From positions 4,337,400-4,401,399 of the forward strand of contig JAZBQD010000026.1 in the NCBI GenBank assembly GCA_036583965.1: 64,000 bases of DNA, written 5' to 3'. Shown here piece after piece: positions 12,901 to 25,059 of the stretch; position 1 is the stretch's first letter; every line of letters starts with the position of its first letter. The position numbers were made by a program, and so were the translations under genes. The notes under the pieces are model-generated. The model did not search any database. It was given only the letters and a program-made list of their open reading frames with translations, and was not told the DNA's origin. The DNA is from Prunella strophiata (lineage: Eukaryota; Chordata; Aves; Passeriformes; Prunellidae).

Positions 12901-15900
12901 TAAACTGTATTAAGATTGGAGGGAGTCAGTAATTTAGGGTAGAATGCACTACTGATGTACAGTCCTCCAACCAAGTTGAAAATTCACAGAAAGCTGTGTT
13001 GTGGAAGGGAAACATCTCCTGTGAGTGTACAGATGTAATGGGAATGTAGAAGCCCTCATACCGCATCAGCAAAGTTCCCTTTGAAGCCTTCCTGCTGGCG
13101 TCTCATCATCTCTTCTTGCTGCCTTCTCATCTCCTCCTCACGGCGCCTGCGCTCTTCTTCTTGCCTGTAAAGAAAGTCCAAGGATGCTCAGCACAACAAA
13201 CACCAACCACCCACACCATTGTGTTGCAGTGCTGCCTCATGGATCTTCATTGGAAACTTTACACTTCCAACTTTCAGTTTTGAGAGCTCATTAAAAAAAA
13301 CAAACAACCACTTGTGTGTTTGTGTCTCAGGAGGAGCAGCTAAGGAGCTGGAGGGCCTCAGCCCTGGAGAAAAGGAGGCTCAAGGGAACATCACCACCCT
13401 CTACAACTGCCTGACAGGAGGGTGGAGCCAGGTGGGAGTCAGTCTCCTCTCCCAGGTAACAAGTGACAGGACAAGAAGAAACAGCCTCAAATTACACCAG
13501 GGAAAATTTAGATTTGACATCAGGAAAAACATCTTCACCAAAAGAGTATACAAAGCATTGGCACAGGCTGCCCAGAAAGTGGTGGAGTCACCATCCCTAG
13601 AAGGATTTAAAGGATGTGTAGATGGATGTGGTGCTTAGGGACATGCTGGGCTTGGCAGTGTTAGATTTACAGCTGAACTCATTATCTTAGAAGTATTTGC
13701 CAACCCCACGTACACAGCAGCTCCCAAATGCATGCTGACTACATGCAATATCATGCATCAAGCCTGACAGCTCTCAAGCCCCTTCTATTACAAATAGTCT
13801 GGTAATCTTCTTGGAGCTTCTCAAAACAACCCCAAGACAAGGAAGTGCTACAATGGAGAGAGAAATCTCTGAGACCAAGTTACCCCTCAAATGAAAACAG
13901 AGATGCTGGAATGGGATTTCCTGATCTGCAGCACTGAAGCCACTAAATCACAGCAGAGATTCTGATTTTTCTATCTTCTGCATAAAGGAGCTAACTGAGA
14001 CACAGAAATGTGAAGAAGCACATACTAATCAATGGAAGAAACTCCTAACTCTTCCATCTTAAACCAAGTGCATAGGAAAGTTTTTCTTCCCTATGAACAA
14101 AAAAAGCCCAAAGTAACAGCCACACTTGAGGTAGTAATTAAATTGTCACAATGAACAATTAGGTGCAGCAAAGAAGTGTTTTATTCTGCTGTAGATTCAC
14201 AGCATTTTACAATCTGCCCCCTTACCTGAGTTCCAACTGTTTACGTTTTTGTACTTCTTGGTTATGCAATTCCTCCATTCTCCTTAGCTCCTCCTGGCGT
14301 CTCATTAAATCTGTGTAAGACAGCAGTAAAAATCAGAATCAGACTTGTTTCCCATGCCACCTCTTAAGAATTCCTGAACTAGAACTATAACATAGAAGAG
14401 AAAAAGGTAACAGAGCCTTTACCAATACAGTAGCATCTCTCCATGTTAGGTCTAACAAGATTCAGTGCCAGGTCCTGCCCTTGGGTCACAACAGCCCCTG
14501 CAGCTCCAGGCTGGGGCAGAGGGGCTGGAAAGTGCCTGGTGGGAAAGGCCCTGGGGGTGCTGGTCAACAGCAGCTCAACAGGAGCCAGGTATGCCCAGGT
14601 GGGCAAGAGGCCAGTGGCACCTGGCCTGTCCCAGCCGTGGTGTGGCCAGCAGGACCAGGACAGTGACTGTCCCCCTGACTGGGCACTGGTGAGGCCACTC
14701 CTCAAATCCTGTGTCAAATCCTCTGGGCTCCTCACAACAAGAAAGACACTGAGGGGCTGGAGTGTGTCCTGAGAAGGGAACGGAGCTGGGGAAGGGTCTG
14801 GAACACAAGTCTGATGAGGAGCAGCTGGAGGGAGCTGTGGGGGACAGCCTGGAGAAAAGAAGACTCAAGGAGATTCTACTGCTCTACAAATACCTGAAAG
14901 CAGGTTAATGGCTGGACTTGCTGATCTTTTCCACCTAAATGATGCTACGATTCCATTTATTTGCTGCTACCATGCTTGGCTACAAGAGAAATGACCACCA
15001 CAGCTCCCCTTCAGTGGTGTCTAGCCATTGAGCCACCCACCCCTAGGCAGTGCAGGGCCCTGCTCCCATCCTGTATTTATTTATCTCACTGATACCTTGC
15101 CGCATGAGCATCACTTGGTGCTCATGGCGAGCTGCTTCCATTTCCATCTCCAGCTTCTCTCGAGCTTCTTTGATGTTGCGATCGACTTGTTCCTGCTGCT
15201 GCTTCTCCATCTCTATCAAAGCCTTCCAACGCATGGCGTATTCATATTCAAAGCTGCCAGGCTGTGCAAACCGAGGAGGCTGCTCACGCTCCCTGTCAAA
15301 CAATGAAGAGCTCATGAATGCTGCAGGAGAGCAAGGAGGAACCAAGAAAACTCCATTTATGTGTCAAATGCAATAGCAGACCCCAGTTAACTGTGCCTGA
15401 GACACCAGTTTGCTCCTCATGCATCATCTTATTCCTGCATGGAAGCTGTCCTCCTCCATAACAAGCAAGGACATTGCTTTCATAAGACATCAAGAGATTC
15501 TGGGTAAAGAGATTTAGAAATACCCTTGAAAGCAACAGTCTTTGCTGCACATCTATGGACAGATGTACTCCAGAAGCAAACATTGCCCAAATGTGCATGT
15601 TATTTTCACTCTGCACCTGTAGAACAGGACTATTACTAATTCCATCTCCTGAAGCCCTCATCTTCTTTATTTGAAAAATTCATGAGCTCACATGGTTTGC
15701 TAATGCCAACAGCTCAGATCACAGGATTCCCACCTATACTGGGAAGCCTTCTAAGACTCTGGTCTTATACCTGAATTGCTCCACAATCACCTAATGCTAG
15801 TCACATAATTCCTTAAATTTCTATTGTGAGTTCAAGTGTTTCCTACAAAGGCTTTCTGTAATACATCCCAGGGAATCTCATGTCGTCTGTGTTATATCAA

Positions 15901-18900
15901 ACTGACCTAATTTTTTGTTCCAACAACTGAAATGGACTTGTACAAAATACGTGAAGGCTGCCAGTCTTATCCAGCAGTGTGGACTCAAAAACAGTCACTG
16001 TTTTTTTTCAGCCAATCATGGCAAGAGAACAGTGAATGCAATTCTCCTTCCAAAGTCAGGTCACATTTACAGAAAAAAAGGAGGACCTGATGAGCACTGA
16101 TGTGCTACCCTTCTAAGACTGAGACACTAGCCCACAGGCACTCTCCTCTCCTGCTGCATGCCAGGCACATACTTGTGATATTGCTGGTTTTTGATGACTA
16201 GTTTCTCTGGTAGACCCTCCTCATCATCATACTGATCCATGGGCTCCACAGTGACAGGGCGAGGGAACCTGTAATGAAAAAGTGAGGTTCTTTCACGAAA
16301 ATTCCAGAACAAGCTTGCAGTTGTGGAAAGAACAGCTTAAATTGCTTTTAGCACTGCTCAAAGAAACTCAGACCAGCTGGGGATCTCAACCAAAGTGAAA
16401 CTAGAAATCGCTTTGAATTCTCTTTTCTTTTTTTCTAGAATAGGAGTGTGACTGTAAATCAAAATCCTTGTTTAATCCAAACCAAACTTGTACTGGAAGA
16501 CTATTTGTAGTTACTTGCTTCAAATTAACAGCTTAACTGGAATCCTGACACAGTCCAGTAGGATCTACTCAGCATGAAGTCTTGTCTCTAGAGTGGCACA
16601 AGTCCATCTGTGCCTTTTATGGCTGTCTAAAGCAAATTGTCACTACATCACTCCCCACTGGAGGCTGCAGGCTGTGCCATCCAGTGGTACTCCCCTGGTG
16701 AGGCCACCATGTGCTACTGTTGCTTGGCAACAGTGCTCTAGGCAGGTCCACTGGGCCCTTGTCTGAATTTCCACCCGCCAGGGAATCCACTGGTGCACTT
16801 CACAACAGGCACTGCAGATGTGTGCTTCTATCTCCCTGGCTTCTGCATGCAGAAGAAAATATTGACCTGGTCTCTGAATCAGCTCTCCACCACAGCACTG
16901 ACACTGCTCATCCTCAGCACAAAGCAGCACCCCACCTTCCCATGAGCTCCTCAGCCCCATGTGCCAGGGCTGGGGAAATGAAGAGATCATCCTGTTGTGC
17001 CAAGTGGCAATGGGTATCCAGACTCCAGCATAAGGGCAGGATATGAAAAGCTAAAATCCCTTTCCTCAGGTGAAGAGCCATAATACAGCTTTTCACTTTG
17101 ATGTGACATATTTCATTATTAATAATCTTATTTTCTAGCATGAACAGATTTCAAACAGTTTATCTAACCTTCCTGTCTTGAACTAGGACAAACCAGAACA
17201 AGTTTAATCAAAACCAAACCATAACTAGAAAGGAACAACAGACTTGTTTGTGGTCTTAGAGACCAGAACCTAATGTACTGATAGCTATAAAGAGAGTGAA
17301 TGTTAACCTTAGTTATGTATTGATAGTGATTAGTTTTGCATGATCACTTTTAAAAATCTGTTTTCATGGTTCTTTCAGGTATAGACTTCTGAATCAGCAA
17401 AAGCTCCCTAATAGTAATCCTCCTGTAGAGCACTACTCACTATGCTGGTTATCCTCAAGAAGCATCAGGGAGAAAAACAGGTATTAAAAAAGAAATAAGC
17501 AAAACCCGCTTTTTGAAACTGAATGTGCTTGTGTACAGCTGTGCCACTGCAGATCCACAGGAGGTGAGAAGAACAAAACTTTAAGAAATTACTTTAAAAA
17601 TGAGCACTATAGCCCCATTTCAGGAAGTGTTCTAGTCACGAATTTCTAGAAGTGCAATACAAAACAGTAATTTTTTTTCCAAGAGATCAGAAATAGCTCC
17701 CTCTTAACAGAGCAACAAGCTGCTTTGTGGAATGCAACTGGAATTGGTCATTTGCTTGAGCAAGTTCACATAATTATGAGAGAACATGCTTTTCTGCCTT
17801 ACTACATTTAAGCACAGGGAAAACAGTTTATAATGGTGAAATCCCCAAACAATCCAATCTATCTGAGCAGCCTCTCCAACAGATCCCATGCCCACAGTGG
17901 CATTCCACCCGAGCAGTGCATGCTACAAGTGGAATCCCACCCCGAGACCCTCCCCTTTAGTGACCCAGAGTGTACAATTAAAACACTTGCACTTCAAACA
18001 AGTTATATGGATGGTCTCTGAAATAGGTCCTGTTCTTAAAGGCTGCTTTAACCACCCTAAGGTTGTTTCATGGAGAAAAAGTTTATTTGGAAGTTTTATG
18101 CACTTACCCCACTAGCAGCTTCCCAGAAGAAAGTTTTCAGATCTGAGCTTCAGCACAGACTGTCTCTTGTTGGAACAAAGCTAAATAAAATTCTCCCCAG
18201 GCCAATCCCCTACCACTTTGTGCCCCATCTGTCCCACTGTGGTGTTAGAACCAGCATTCACCAGCCAATGCCACCCAACCTGCACATGCCAGCAGAGCCC
18301 CTCTCCCCATCCCCACTTACGTAGTCAGCAGGAAAGACCCATCACTACATCTATCCAGCGCTTTCCTAGCAGCAGGCTTCCCTGAGAACTCCACAATGCC
18401 TTTCCCAGAGGATCGTCCTCTGTCATCCACAATAACCACAGCCCTTTCCACCTGGCCAAACACTGAGAAGGCTTCCTCCAGGAGCTCATTGGACACAAAC
18501 TGAGGCAGGTTCCTGACTGTCAGCGAGGCGCTGTGGCAGGCAAAGCGCACTCGGAGCTGCTTCCCACGCAGAGGCATGTTGTCCAGTTCCACCTTGGCAA
18601 TCTCTGCCAGGGTGCGGGTTTCCTGCAGATACAAACAGCCTGCATTAAAGCTCCCAGGAAGGCACAGGATTAAACACAAGCTTATTTCTCTATAACAAGT
18701 ACTTCTGAGAGAAAGAAATGATTCTCCAACAGCTTGGTAAGAAGTGTGCCAAAAAGCACAGCTATTCCTTATCATGAATGACTGAACAGCCAGAGTTTGG
18801 GGGCGAGGAGGGTGAGAAATATATAACAAATAACTAAGTTTAATCCAACAGCTAGTATGAACTAAGCAAACAATATAATTTTCATTATGACACATAATTA

Positions 18901-21900
18901 TATTAAGGTTACAAAATGCCATTTCTTAAAAAAAACAAACACCTTTAAAAAAGTGACCAAGATTCATCTATTAACCAAATCTGATAAGGAAATGCTAACA
19001 GTAGAACTTCTATGCCACTTTCACACATTTCCATTCATTTAAGTAACTACCAAGCAGCTGCACTACATGAAAGTGGCCCAGACATGGCTGTGGGAACCTC
19101 ATCCACTCACCTCGGGGCTTTCACAAAGGTGGTGCATGAGCCACAGAAATCTGAGAACCATTCTATGGTGGTAGCTACTTCCCTTCCAGACACACTTCAA
19201 GCTGATCATCTAGAGATCCCCTAGCCCAAGAGCATTAATCACACCAGAAATGCTGCATGACAAACTATGCCCATAGGAATTCCATATTCCAGAAATAGAG
19301 AAGTTCACTTTGTCTATAATAGCATCACAATTCATGTGGGATTTTTTTTCTGCTTTCTAACAGCTGATTGCAGAATAAATTTATCAGGTCTCTCATAACT
19401 CCTGCCACAAGCTGCCTAAATTCACATTTTTCTTAATAAAAAGCTCTAGACAAACCACTTGGAAGCTAATCCCATATTCCAGGTTACTAAGATCATCAGC
19501 AGGTGTAATCAGCAAGACCTCAGAACATCTACTACTTTCAATTAGCAATACTGCTCCAGTGTGAGCCATCATCACAAAAACTCCCCAAAGGTGCCAAGTC
19601 ACTCACCAGCCTGATAAAACCAAAACCTTTGTCCTTGTGTATGAAGACTTCCCCTGCCTTGCCATACTTCTCAAACAACTTTCTCATCTCTTCCTCTGTA
19701 ATATCTGGGGGCAGATTCCCCACAAAGAGGCGGCTTCTTTGGGTGAAGGTCTTTTCACCGGGTTTCCGGAAATTCTTCAGGTCAATAGTCAGGCCTTCAT
19801 CTGAGGGGAATAAGGTACACAGCTGCTCTACAGTTGGGGGGATAAATTTATTAGGTTTCATCACAGTGACCACAGAGACACAGGATAATACAGGTAACAC
19901 ACCCGTTCATTTTGGTCTTAAACCTCTCCAGCCATCTCTCCAGTAACAAGGGGGTTTTATTTCAGAATGGTCCCATAGATTTTTTTAAAGAAAACTAAAC
20001 TCAGTGCTCATTAACACCAGTGAATGACAGTCTAGAACTGGAGAAAAGAACACATTGCAGCTAGAAATAACATCAGATATTTCACTCAAAGTTTTTTGAG
20101 AAGTGGTCAAGGTAACTGCCCAAAAAAAAAAAAAAAAATCAACTGCAGTCACAACACAGGATTTTGCTATTAAACCAAATAATTACAAAAAAGCCACAGT
20201 TTAGCCAGAAAACAGACTTTTACACAAAAACAACTCCAGATATCTAGAAAAAATATTAAAATAAGAAGAAATTTTGTTCAGACAGATAATATTTCAGACA
20301 GCTGTCATTCTGTGAGATGGGTTCCAGAGCATGGGTTACCAAGCTGAAGAGAAGGCTGGAATAGTGAAAATAGTGGGGAAAAATACCAACCCAAAATTAA
20401 AAAAACCCCCATCATATAGGTGAGTCCTCAGAAAAATTACAAGATTAATTACAAGAAAAAAATCCCTATCCAGTAAGTTCTCCTAGAAGGGATTTTTAAA
20501 GTTGGAAAAGACCTCTGAGATCATGTCCAAGGTTAAAATATTTTCTGAGTTGTCCAACAGAAATAAACACAAACAGTAACATTCTCAAATCCCCACAGGC
20601 ATATACAATCTTTAACCCTTAATTCAGCAAGAGTCCAGCATGATCCTGAAAGCTCTGTTATGTGCTAGACACAGGGGTGGATTTAGCATCACTTTATCAT
20701 CCTGTGCCCCATTTTCTTAAACACACATGGAACTTAACCACACAGGACTGCAGGGCACAGAAAGCAACTCCTTTGCAGAGGACACAAGTCACAGGTCACA
20801 CATATGAAATAAACTGTGAACATGAATGGCTTGATTCCAGTTACAAAACAGGGCACTAAATGAGAAAGACTGTCCGTGCAAAGACAATGCAAGGACAACC
20901 CTTTGACAGGAGTAAGCACAACTCCATGGCTGACACTAAATAACCAAACTAAGAGTGTGCCCAAAGCTCACACAGCAAAGGGGCAGGAGTGAAATGTTTC
21001 GCCTTGTTCACAGCATTACCATGAGTATTTGGGGATCAATTGTAAGGGCTGTGGATACAACACGAGGTACTTGGAACAGAGTTACACTCAGGGGAACACA
21101 GAGTACCACTGTTCTGCCTCAGGAGATCCATGCAAAGGAGTGAGACACAGTCACTCACTCACTACAAGCTGATTCCTGCGGGAATTCCCCAGTACAGCTG
21201 TACTGCTATTGTTTTCAACCTGACTGGAACCGGCTGCTCTGCCACTCTCGTGTGTTATTGTCTGAGAACTAATAAAGAGCCTGTTCAACTCCACCATTTA
21301 ACAAAAAGATGCTGGATTTTTACCAGCCCAGTATCTTTGACACAAAAAACCCCACTCGAAGGAATCATGCAAAATGCACAGGTGACTTCTACACTTTTTT
21401 TTTTATGAACAGCCAAAGTGTCCAAACGTAAAAAAAAAATAAATCCACATCTAATAAAACTAAAGCACTCTTCCCCCCCCCCCCTAAAAATGCTAACGGG
21501 AGATGTCTCGCCACTTCCAAACGATCAGGTTGGATCAGTTCAGGCCCCTGAAGCCATTAACACCTCCAGTCCCAGCTCACAAGCACTCGCTCTGCAGTGC
21601 CACTCCACACTGACCAGGAAAACCCGGAAACCCGCTGGAGCAGAACGGCTTTCAGCAATGTCAACTGGCATTAAATACTTAGTAAAGCTGGGCACCTCCT
21701 GGTTCCTCATTATAAAAAAAAAAATCAGTCTTAAGAAGTGCCTGCAGATCGCTGCAACAACGTTCTCACTACAACATAATCTTCACCGGTTCTTACTTCT
21801 GTATAATCTAATTGCTCTAGCAATCAAGCTTCTTAAGTTTCTAATTTCCAAAGAAAACCTGTATTGAGAAGCCATCTGTTATGCCTGGGGAAAAACAGGA

Positions 21901-22499
21901 ACCAGACAATGAAAGACAGAGCTTGTTATATTCACAAAGCTTACAGACACTGTCAAGAACGCACTGACTTCTAAACCGTAAGTGACCTTTTCCTGAGATT
22001 TTGAGACAAAGACAGAACCTCTCTATCACAATGCCCTGGTTTTGGGAACGCAAGAAACTCACGAACACAGAAAACTTATGAATAAACCTTGGGGCGGACT
22101 GAGCAAAACCAAAAGAAAACCCGCAAATACAACCCAAGCGCAATTAAAACCGTAGTTTCCAACTAGGAAAAAAACCTGACATAGCAGGAGATGCTGCAGC
22201 CTACTTGGGAATCTAAGGATCTATTGTTTTAACTTGAAAAAACGAGTTCCTTTTGTTCCTGCCGAGACCTGTTGCACCCCCGAGGGCCGCAGCTAACCCG
22301 AGGTTTCCCGCTGCACCGAAGCGGTCGCTCAGCGCCTACCCAGAGCGGGGCCGGGCGGGCCCCCGCGGCGGGCCCGGGACTCACTCTGGCTGTTGGCCTG
22401 CTGCCCGTTCGCGGGGATGGACGGCGGCGGGTGCTGCTGGTGCTGCTTGCGCGGAGCGTGGTTCTGCTTCTCCATGTTGAACCCCTTGTTGCCCTGCAT
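9951..22499 (-). CDS. NONO: NONO (p54nrb), non-POU domain octamer-binding DBHS protein
   Basis: Ten coding exons on the minus strand: 22499-22385, 19800-19607, 18622-18321, 16268-16173, 15292-15096, 14310-14226, 13164-13062, 11734-11692, 11389-11280, 10088-9951. All are GT/AG, every phase agrees, and they total 460 residues (human 471). In order: a Gln/His/Pro-rich start (1-39), RRM1 (about 61-128, RNP motifs LFVGNLP and KGFGFIRL), RRM2 (about 135-216, LTVRNLP and GKGIVEF), the NOPS segment ([21 protein letters not shown]), a long charged coiled coil over the 15292-13062 exons, and a Gly/Met/Pro-rich tail ending in the nuclear-localisation motif NKRRRY. DBHS proteins dimerise through NOPS and coiled coil, bind RNA and DNA, build paraspeckles and act in splicing, transcription and end joining. 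The N-terminal His/Gln tract is about 13 residues shorter than in human. The start ATG lies ten bases after an acceptor. Confidence 0.97.
11735..13061. other. NONO intron, nothing recognised
   Basis: AT-rich intron of 1.3 kb between the NONO exons 13164-13062 and 11734-11692. No repeat family or conserved segment was recognised. Confidence 0.5.
13325..13706 (+). mobile_element. CR1 LINE fragment, 3' part, sense on plus strand
   Basis: The stretch reads like the CR1 3' region. It has the Leu/Glu-rich end of ORF2 (GGAGAAAAGGAGGCTCAAGG), the line CCCAGGTAACAAGTGACAGG, then GCACAGGCTGCCCAGAAAG and GTGGTGGAGTCACCATCCCT, and a diverged terminal segment. It lies in the NONO intron between exons 14310-14226 and 13164-13062, on the strand opposite to NONO transcription. 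It is 5' truncated and its frames are broken. Confidence 0.8.
14450..14955 (+). mobile_element. CR1 LINE fragment, ORF2 3' end, sense on plus strand
   Basis: The sequence matches the CR1 segment after the reverse transcriptase. It includes the cue TGCCAGGTCCTGCCCTTGGG, the stretch AAGGCCCTGGGGGTGCTGGT, CACTGGTGAGGCCACTCCTC, and GAGAAAAGAAGACTCAAGG near the 3' end. It finishes with a short CR1-like terminal segment (CTTTTCCACCTAAATGATGC). An internal deletion joins the coding part to the end. It lies in the NONO intron between exons 15292-15096 and 14310-14226, antisense to NONO. Confidence 0.8.
16269..18320. other. NONO intron, nothing recognised
   Basis: A 2 kb intron between the RRM2 exon and the NOPS exon. 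A less AT-rich block at about 16,640-17,050 stands out from its surroundings and could be an old insertion, but I could not assign it to a family. The rest is plain AT-rich intron. Confidence 0.4.
19801..22384. other. NONO first coding-region intron, low-complexity tracts
   Basis: This intron separates the N-terminal exon from the first RRM1 exon. It contains an A-run near 20,122-20,140 and a C-run near 21,473-21,484. Its GC content rises steeply toward the CpG island at the right end. Apart from a short CR1-like fragment, no further feature was recognised. Confidence 0.5.
20484..20545 (-). mobile_element. Short CR1-like 3' terminal fragment
   Basis: The line AAAGTTGGAAAAGACCTCTG followed by AGATCATGTCCAA matches the reverse complement of the CR1 3' terminus (consensus with GGTTGGAAAAGACCT and AGATCAT.GTCCAA). 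Only about 60 bases are recognisable, inside a NONO intron. Confidence 0.5.
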
Positions 22500-22507
22500 C
22501 TTCCCCA

Positions 22508-22990
22508 CCTAAAAGCAACACACGCACAGTCGGGAAGCGGCCCGGAGCTCGGTTCCGGGTGGCTCCCGCCGGCCCCGCGTGCAGAGGGCAGGGCGGGCCG
22601 CGCTGCGCAGGCCGCGCCGGGCCCCGGCACGGCCCCGGCGACGACGGAGCGGGGCCGGGCCGCGACCCTACCGCCCCCGCAGGCTCACCTGGCGGCAACA
22701 CCGGACAGGGACACGGACACCGGGACAGGCACCGGCCCCGGGCACAGACACCGGGACGGACACGGGCACCGGGACCGCGGCGGCCCTGAGAGGAGAGCGC
22801 GCGGCCGGAACTCGCGCAGCCTAACACGGCGCCCTTCTCCCTGAGCTCCTATTGGCCACCTGGCGCCCGCCGCCGCGCCGCTAACTGGCCAAGCCCGCCG
22901 TCACTCACAGCGGCCACCGTAGCGGGGCGGGACCAGCTGGCCTTGCGCGGACCCCATTGGTCAACGGAGCGGCAGCGCGCGCTGCCAATC
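22508..22990 (-). promoter_or_regulatory. NONO: NONO promoter and non-coding first exon
   Basis: A minus-strand donor (CGCCAG|GTGAGCC) puts the end of a non-coding exon at 22689. It pairs with the acceptor TTGCTTTTAG, which opens the coding exon at 22508, nine bases before the ATG. Upstream, CCGGAA (ETS-like) lies at about 22805. Inverted CCAAT boxes lie at 22851-22855 and 22956-22960, with a direct CCAAT at 22985-22989. The layout is a TATA-less housekeeping promoter. The exact start site is not determined. Confidence 0.65.
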
Positions 22991-24585
22991 ACGGCGGCGG
23001 GCACCAAGCTTGGGTGAGAGGCGAGCGGGGGACAAAGGGAGCGCCGCGAGCCGCCCCGCGCGCGACGCGCAGGCGCGGTGCGGGCGCGCGGGGGCCGCGC
23101 GCTTTTAAAGGGCCAGCGGCGGCGCCGAGCGCGTGCCGCCCCGCCGCGCCCCCGGGATGGCACCGGAGCGGGTCTGGGGCTGGCTTCTCCACCCCGGCCA
23201 GGGAGCACCGGAGCCCGGGCAGCGCCGGGGGGCCGGCCTGTGCCGATCCGGTCTCCTCCATCTCGGAGGATGTTCTCCAGCCCCGTGCCCGCTCCTTGCC
23301 GCGTCCAGCCGCGGGCTCCCCCTCGTCGTCCGGACCCCGTTCCCATCGCAGCGCGGTCCGGCTCGGCAGAAGAGTCCCGCCGTGCCCTGCCCTGCCTCTG
23401 GGAACGCACCGGGCCCTCTGGGAGCGCGGTCGTGTCCTGCCTCGGGCGGGTTTCGTTTCATCGCCTTGCAATAAACGCTCCCGCTTCCCGCCGCCTCACC
23501 GGTGCAGGTGCCGCGCGCCCGCGGCCAGCCCGCTCCCGGGCACGGGACCCCAGGCGGAGTGCCCGCTTTCCCGCAGCTCTGCCGCCCGCTCCCGGCTGTG
23601 CCCCCGGGTCTCAGCCCCGTGTGCACGCAGGCTGGGAAACCGCAGGCTCCCGGGGCCGGGAGCGATGGGCGAGCCCGCCGGCGGAGCGGGACGGCCGAGA
23701 GCTGGGTGGTGCCCCGCTGAGATGGAGGGGGCCCGGGTCCCGCCGGCAGGGGACCCCTGGGACGCGGGGGCAAGCCTGGTGGGGAGGAGCAGCGCGAGGG
23801 GCACGGATGGAGGCGGGAAGGGGGTGCCGCGGGCGGCGAGGCCAGGTGGGCGCTGTCATGGCTGGGGAAGGGCACACCGGGCTCTGCGCGGCGGTGCGGG
23901 AGCGCAGCCCGAGCATGGGAGGGGGATCCCGGGGGGAGGCGGTGCCGGGAATGGGGGGCGCCGGCCCAGGCGGTCCCTCCCGGGGGCGGTGCCGCGTCCC
24001 GGGCCCCCGCGGAAGCCCCGCCCGGCCGCGCTGTCACTCACCGCCCAGGGGAGACGCTCCAGCTTCGGGCAGGCGGTGGCGGCGCCCGGGTTCGGCCGGG
24101 TGGGTCCCCACGCGTGCAGGTAGAGGTCGTGGCGGTGCGGCCGGACCGGACCCCCCGGGACGGCAGCGGGGCTGGGGCCGGTAGAGGTGGCAGCGAGAGG
24201 GTTAAGGCGGGGGCGGGGAGCGGGGTGATCAGCCCATTCCGTGCGATCCGCTCCGCGCTTTGCGGGTGGCCGCGTGGGCATCGGCGGGAACCAGGGCGCC
24301 CCGTTCCGGTCCGTGCCCCCCGCCGTGCTCCCCCCCCGCACCCCGCCGTGCCCCGCCAGACCGCGGCCGTCGCCCGCGCCCGGCTCCGTGCTGCCCGCCG
24401 GCCTGGTCCCGCTCCGCCAGGCGGATCCGCCCCAGGTTTTCCAGCCGTCCATCGCGATCCGTGCTGTCGCGCCGATCCCGCGCTCGGGGCTCCGCTCCGC
24501 GTTTCCGCGGCAGCCGCTCGTGAGCGAGTCTCGCGAGCCCAGGCCCCACCGCGGCCTATGAGAGCGCATCCCTCGCTCCGCACAG

Positions 24586-24720
24586 CCAATAGGGTGCCGC
24601 CGCCACCCCCCCGCCGGGTTGCAGAGCGTTGAGGGCTCCGAGCGGCGCCTCCATTTAAAGGGGCCGCGACCCGAATCCGGGTTCTGGGTAGAGCGGGCGG
24701 CGCAGCACCGGGAGAGCCAG
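24586..24720 (+). promoter_or_regulatory. ZMYM3: ZMYM3 promoter and non-coding first exon
   Basis: A CCAAT box at 24586-24590 is followed by a TATA-like TTTAAA at 24654-24659. A donor (GAGAGCCAG|GTACGAG) then closes an exon at 24720. If transcription starts about 30 bases after TTTAAA, the exon is only about 35-40 bases. It would splice to the acceptor at 34082, 14 bases before the start ATG. The assignment to ZMYM3 rests on strand, CpG island and the conserved divergent arrangement with NONO. Confidence 0.5.
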
Positions 24721-25059
24721 GTACGAGCGGTGGCGGCCGCGGGCGTGCCCCGGCGGTGTCCCGGGAGGTGCGGATGGGGCCATGGGGCGGTCTGGGGGCC
24801 CCGCGAGGAGGGGGCGGGGCGGGCGCGTGCGGCGCGCGTACCAGGGTGGGGGGGGGGGGGTGAGCCCCCCGGGGGGGATGGGGGGCGCGCGCGCTTTGCG
24901 GGAGGGGGCGTGGCCGACGCCCCGGGAGGGGGCGTGGCCGATGCCGCTCGCCCCCTCCCCGTGGCGGCCGCTTGGGGGCGCCCTGCGGCGCGTGCCGGGG
25001 GGCGGAGGGGGGAGCCCTGTGCGACCCTCGCCCCCGGTGGGGGATCTGGGCTGGGGGCT

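Noticed and set aside
13219..13638. A 139-codon frame in a NONO intron
   Set aside because: It falls within a CR1 3' fragment and matches its sequence, so it is not a gene.
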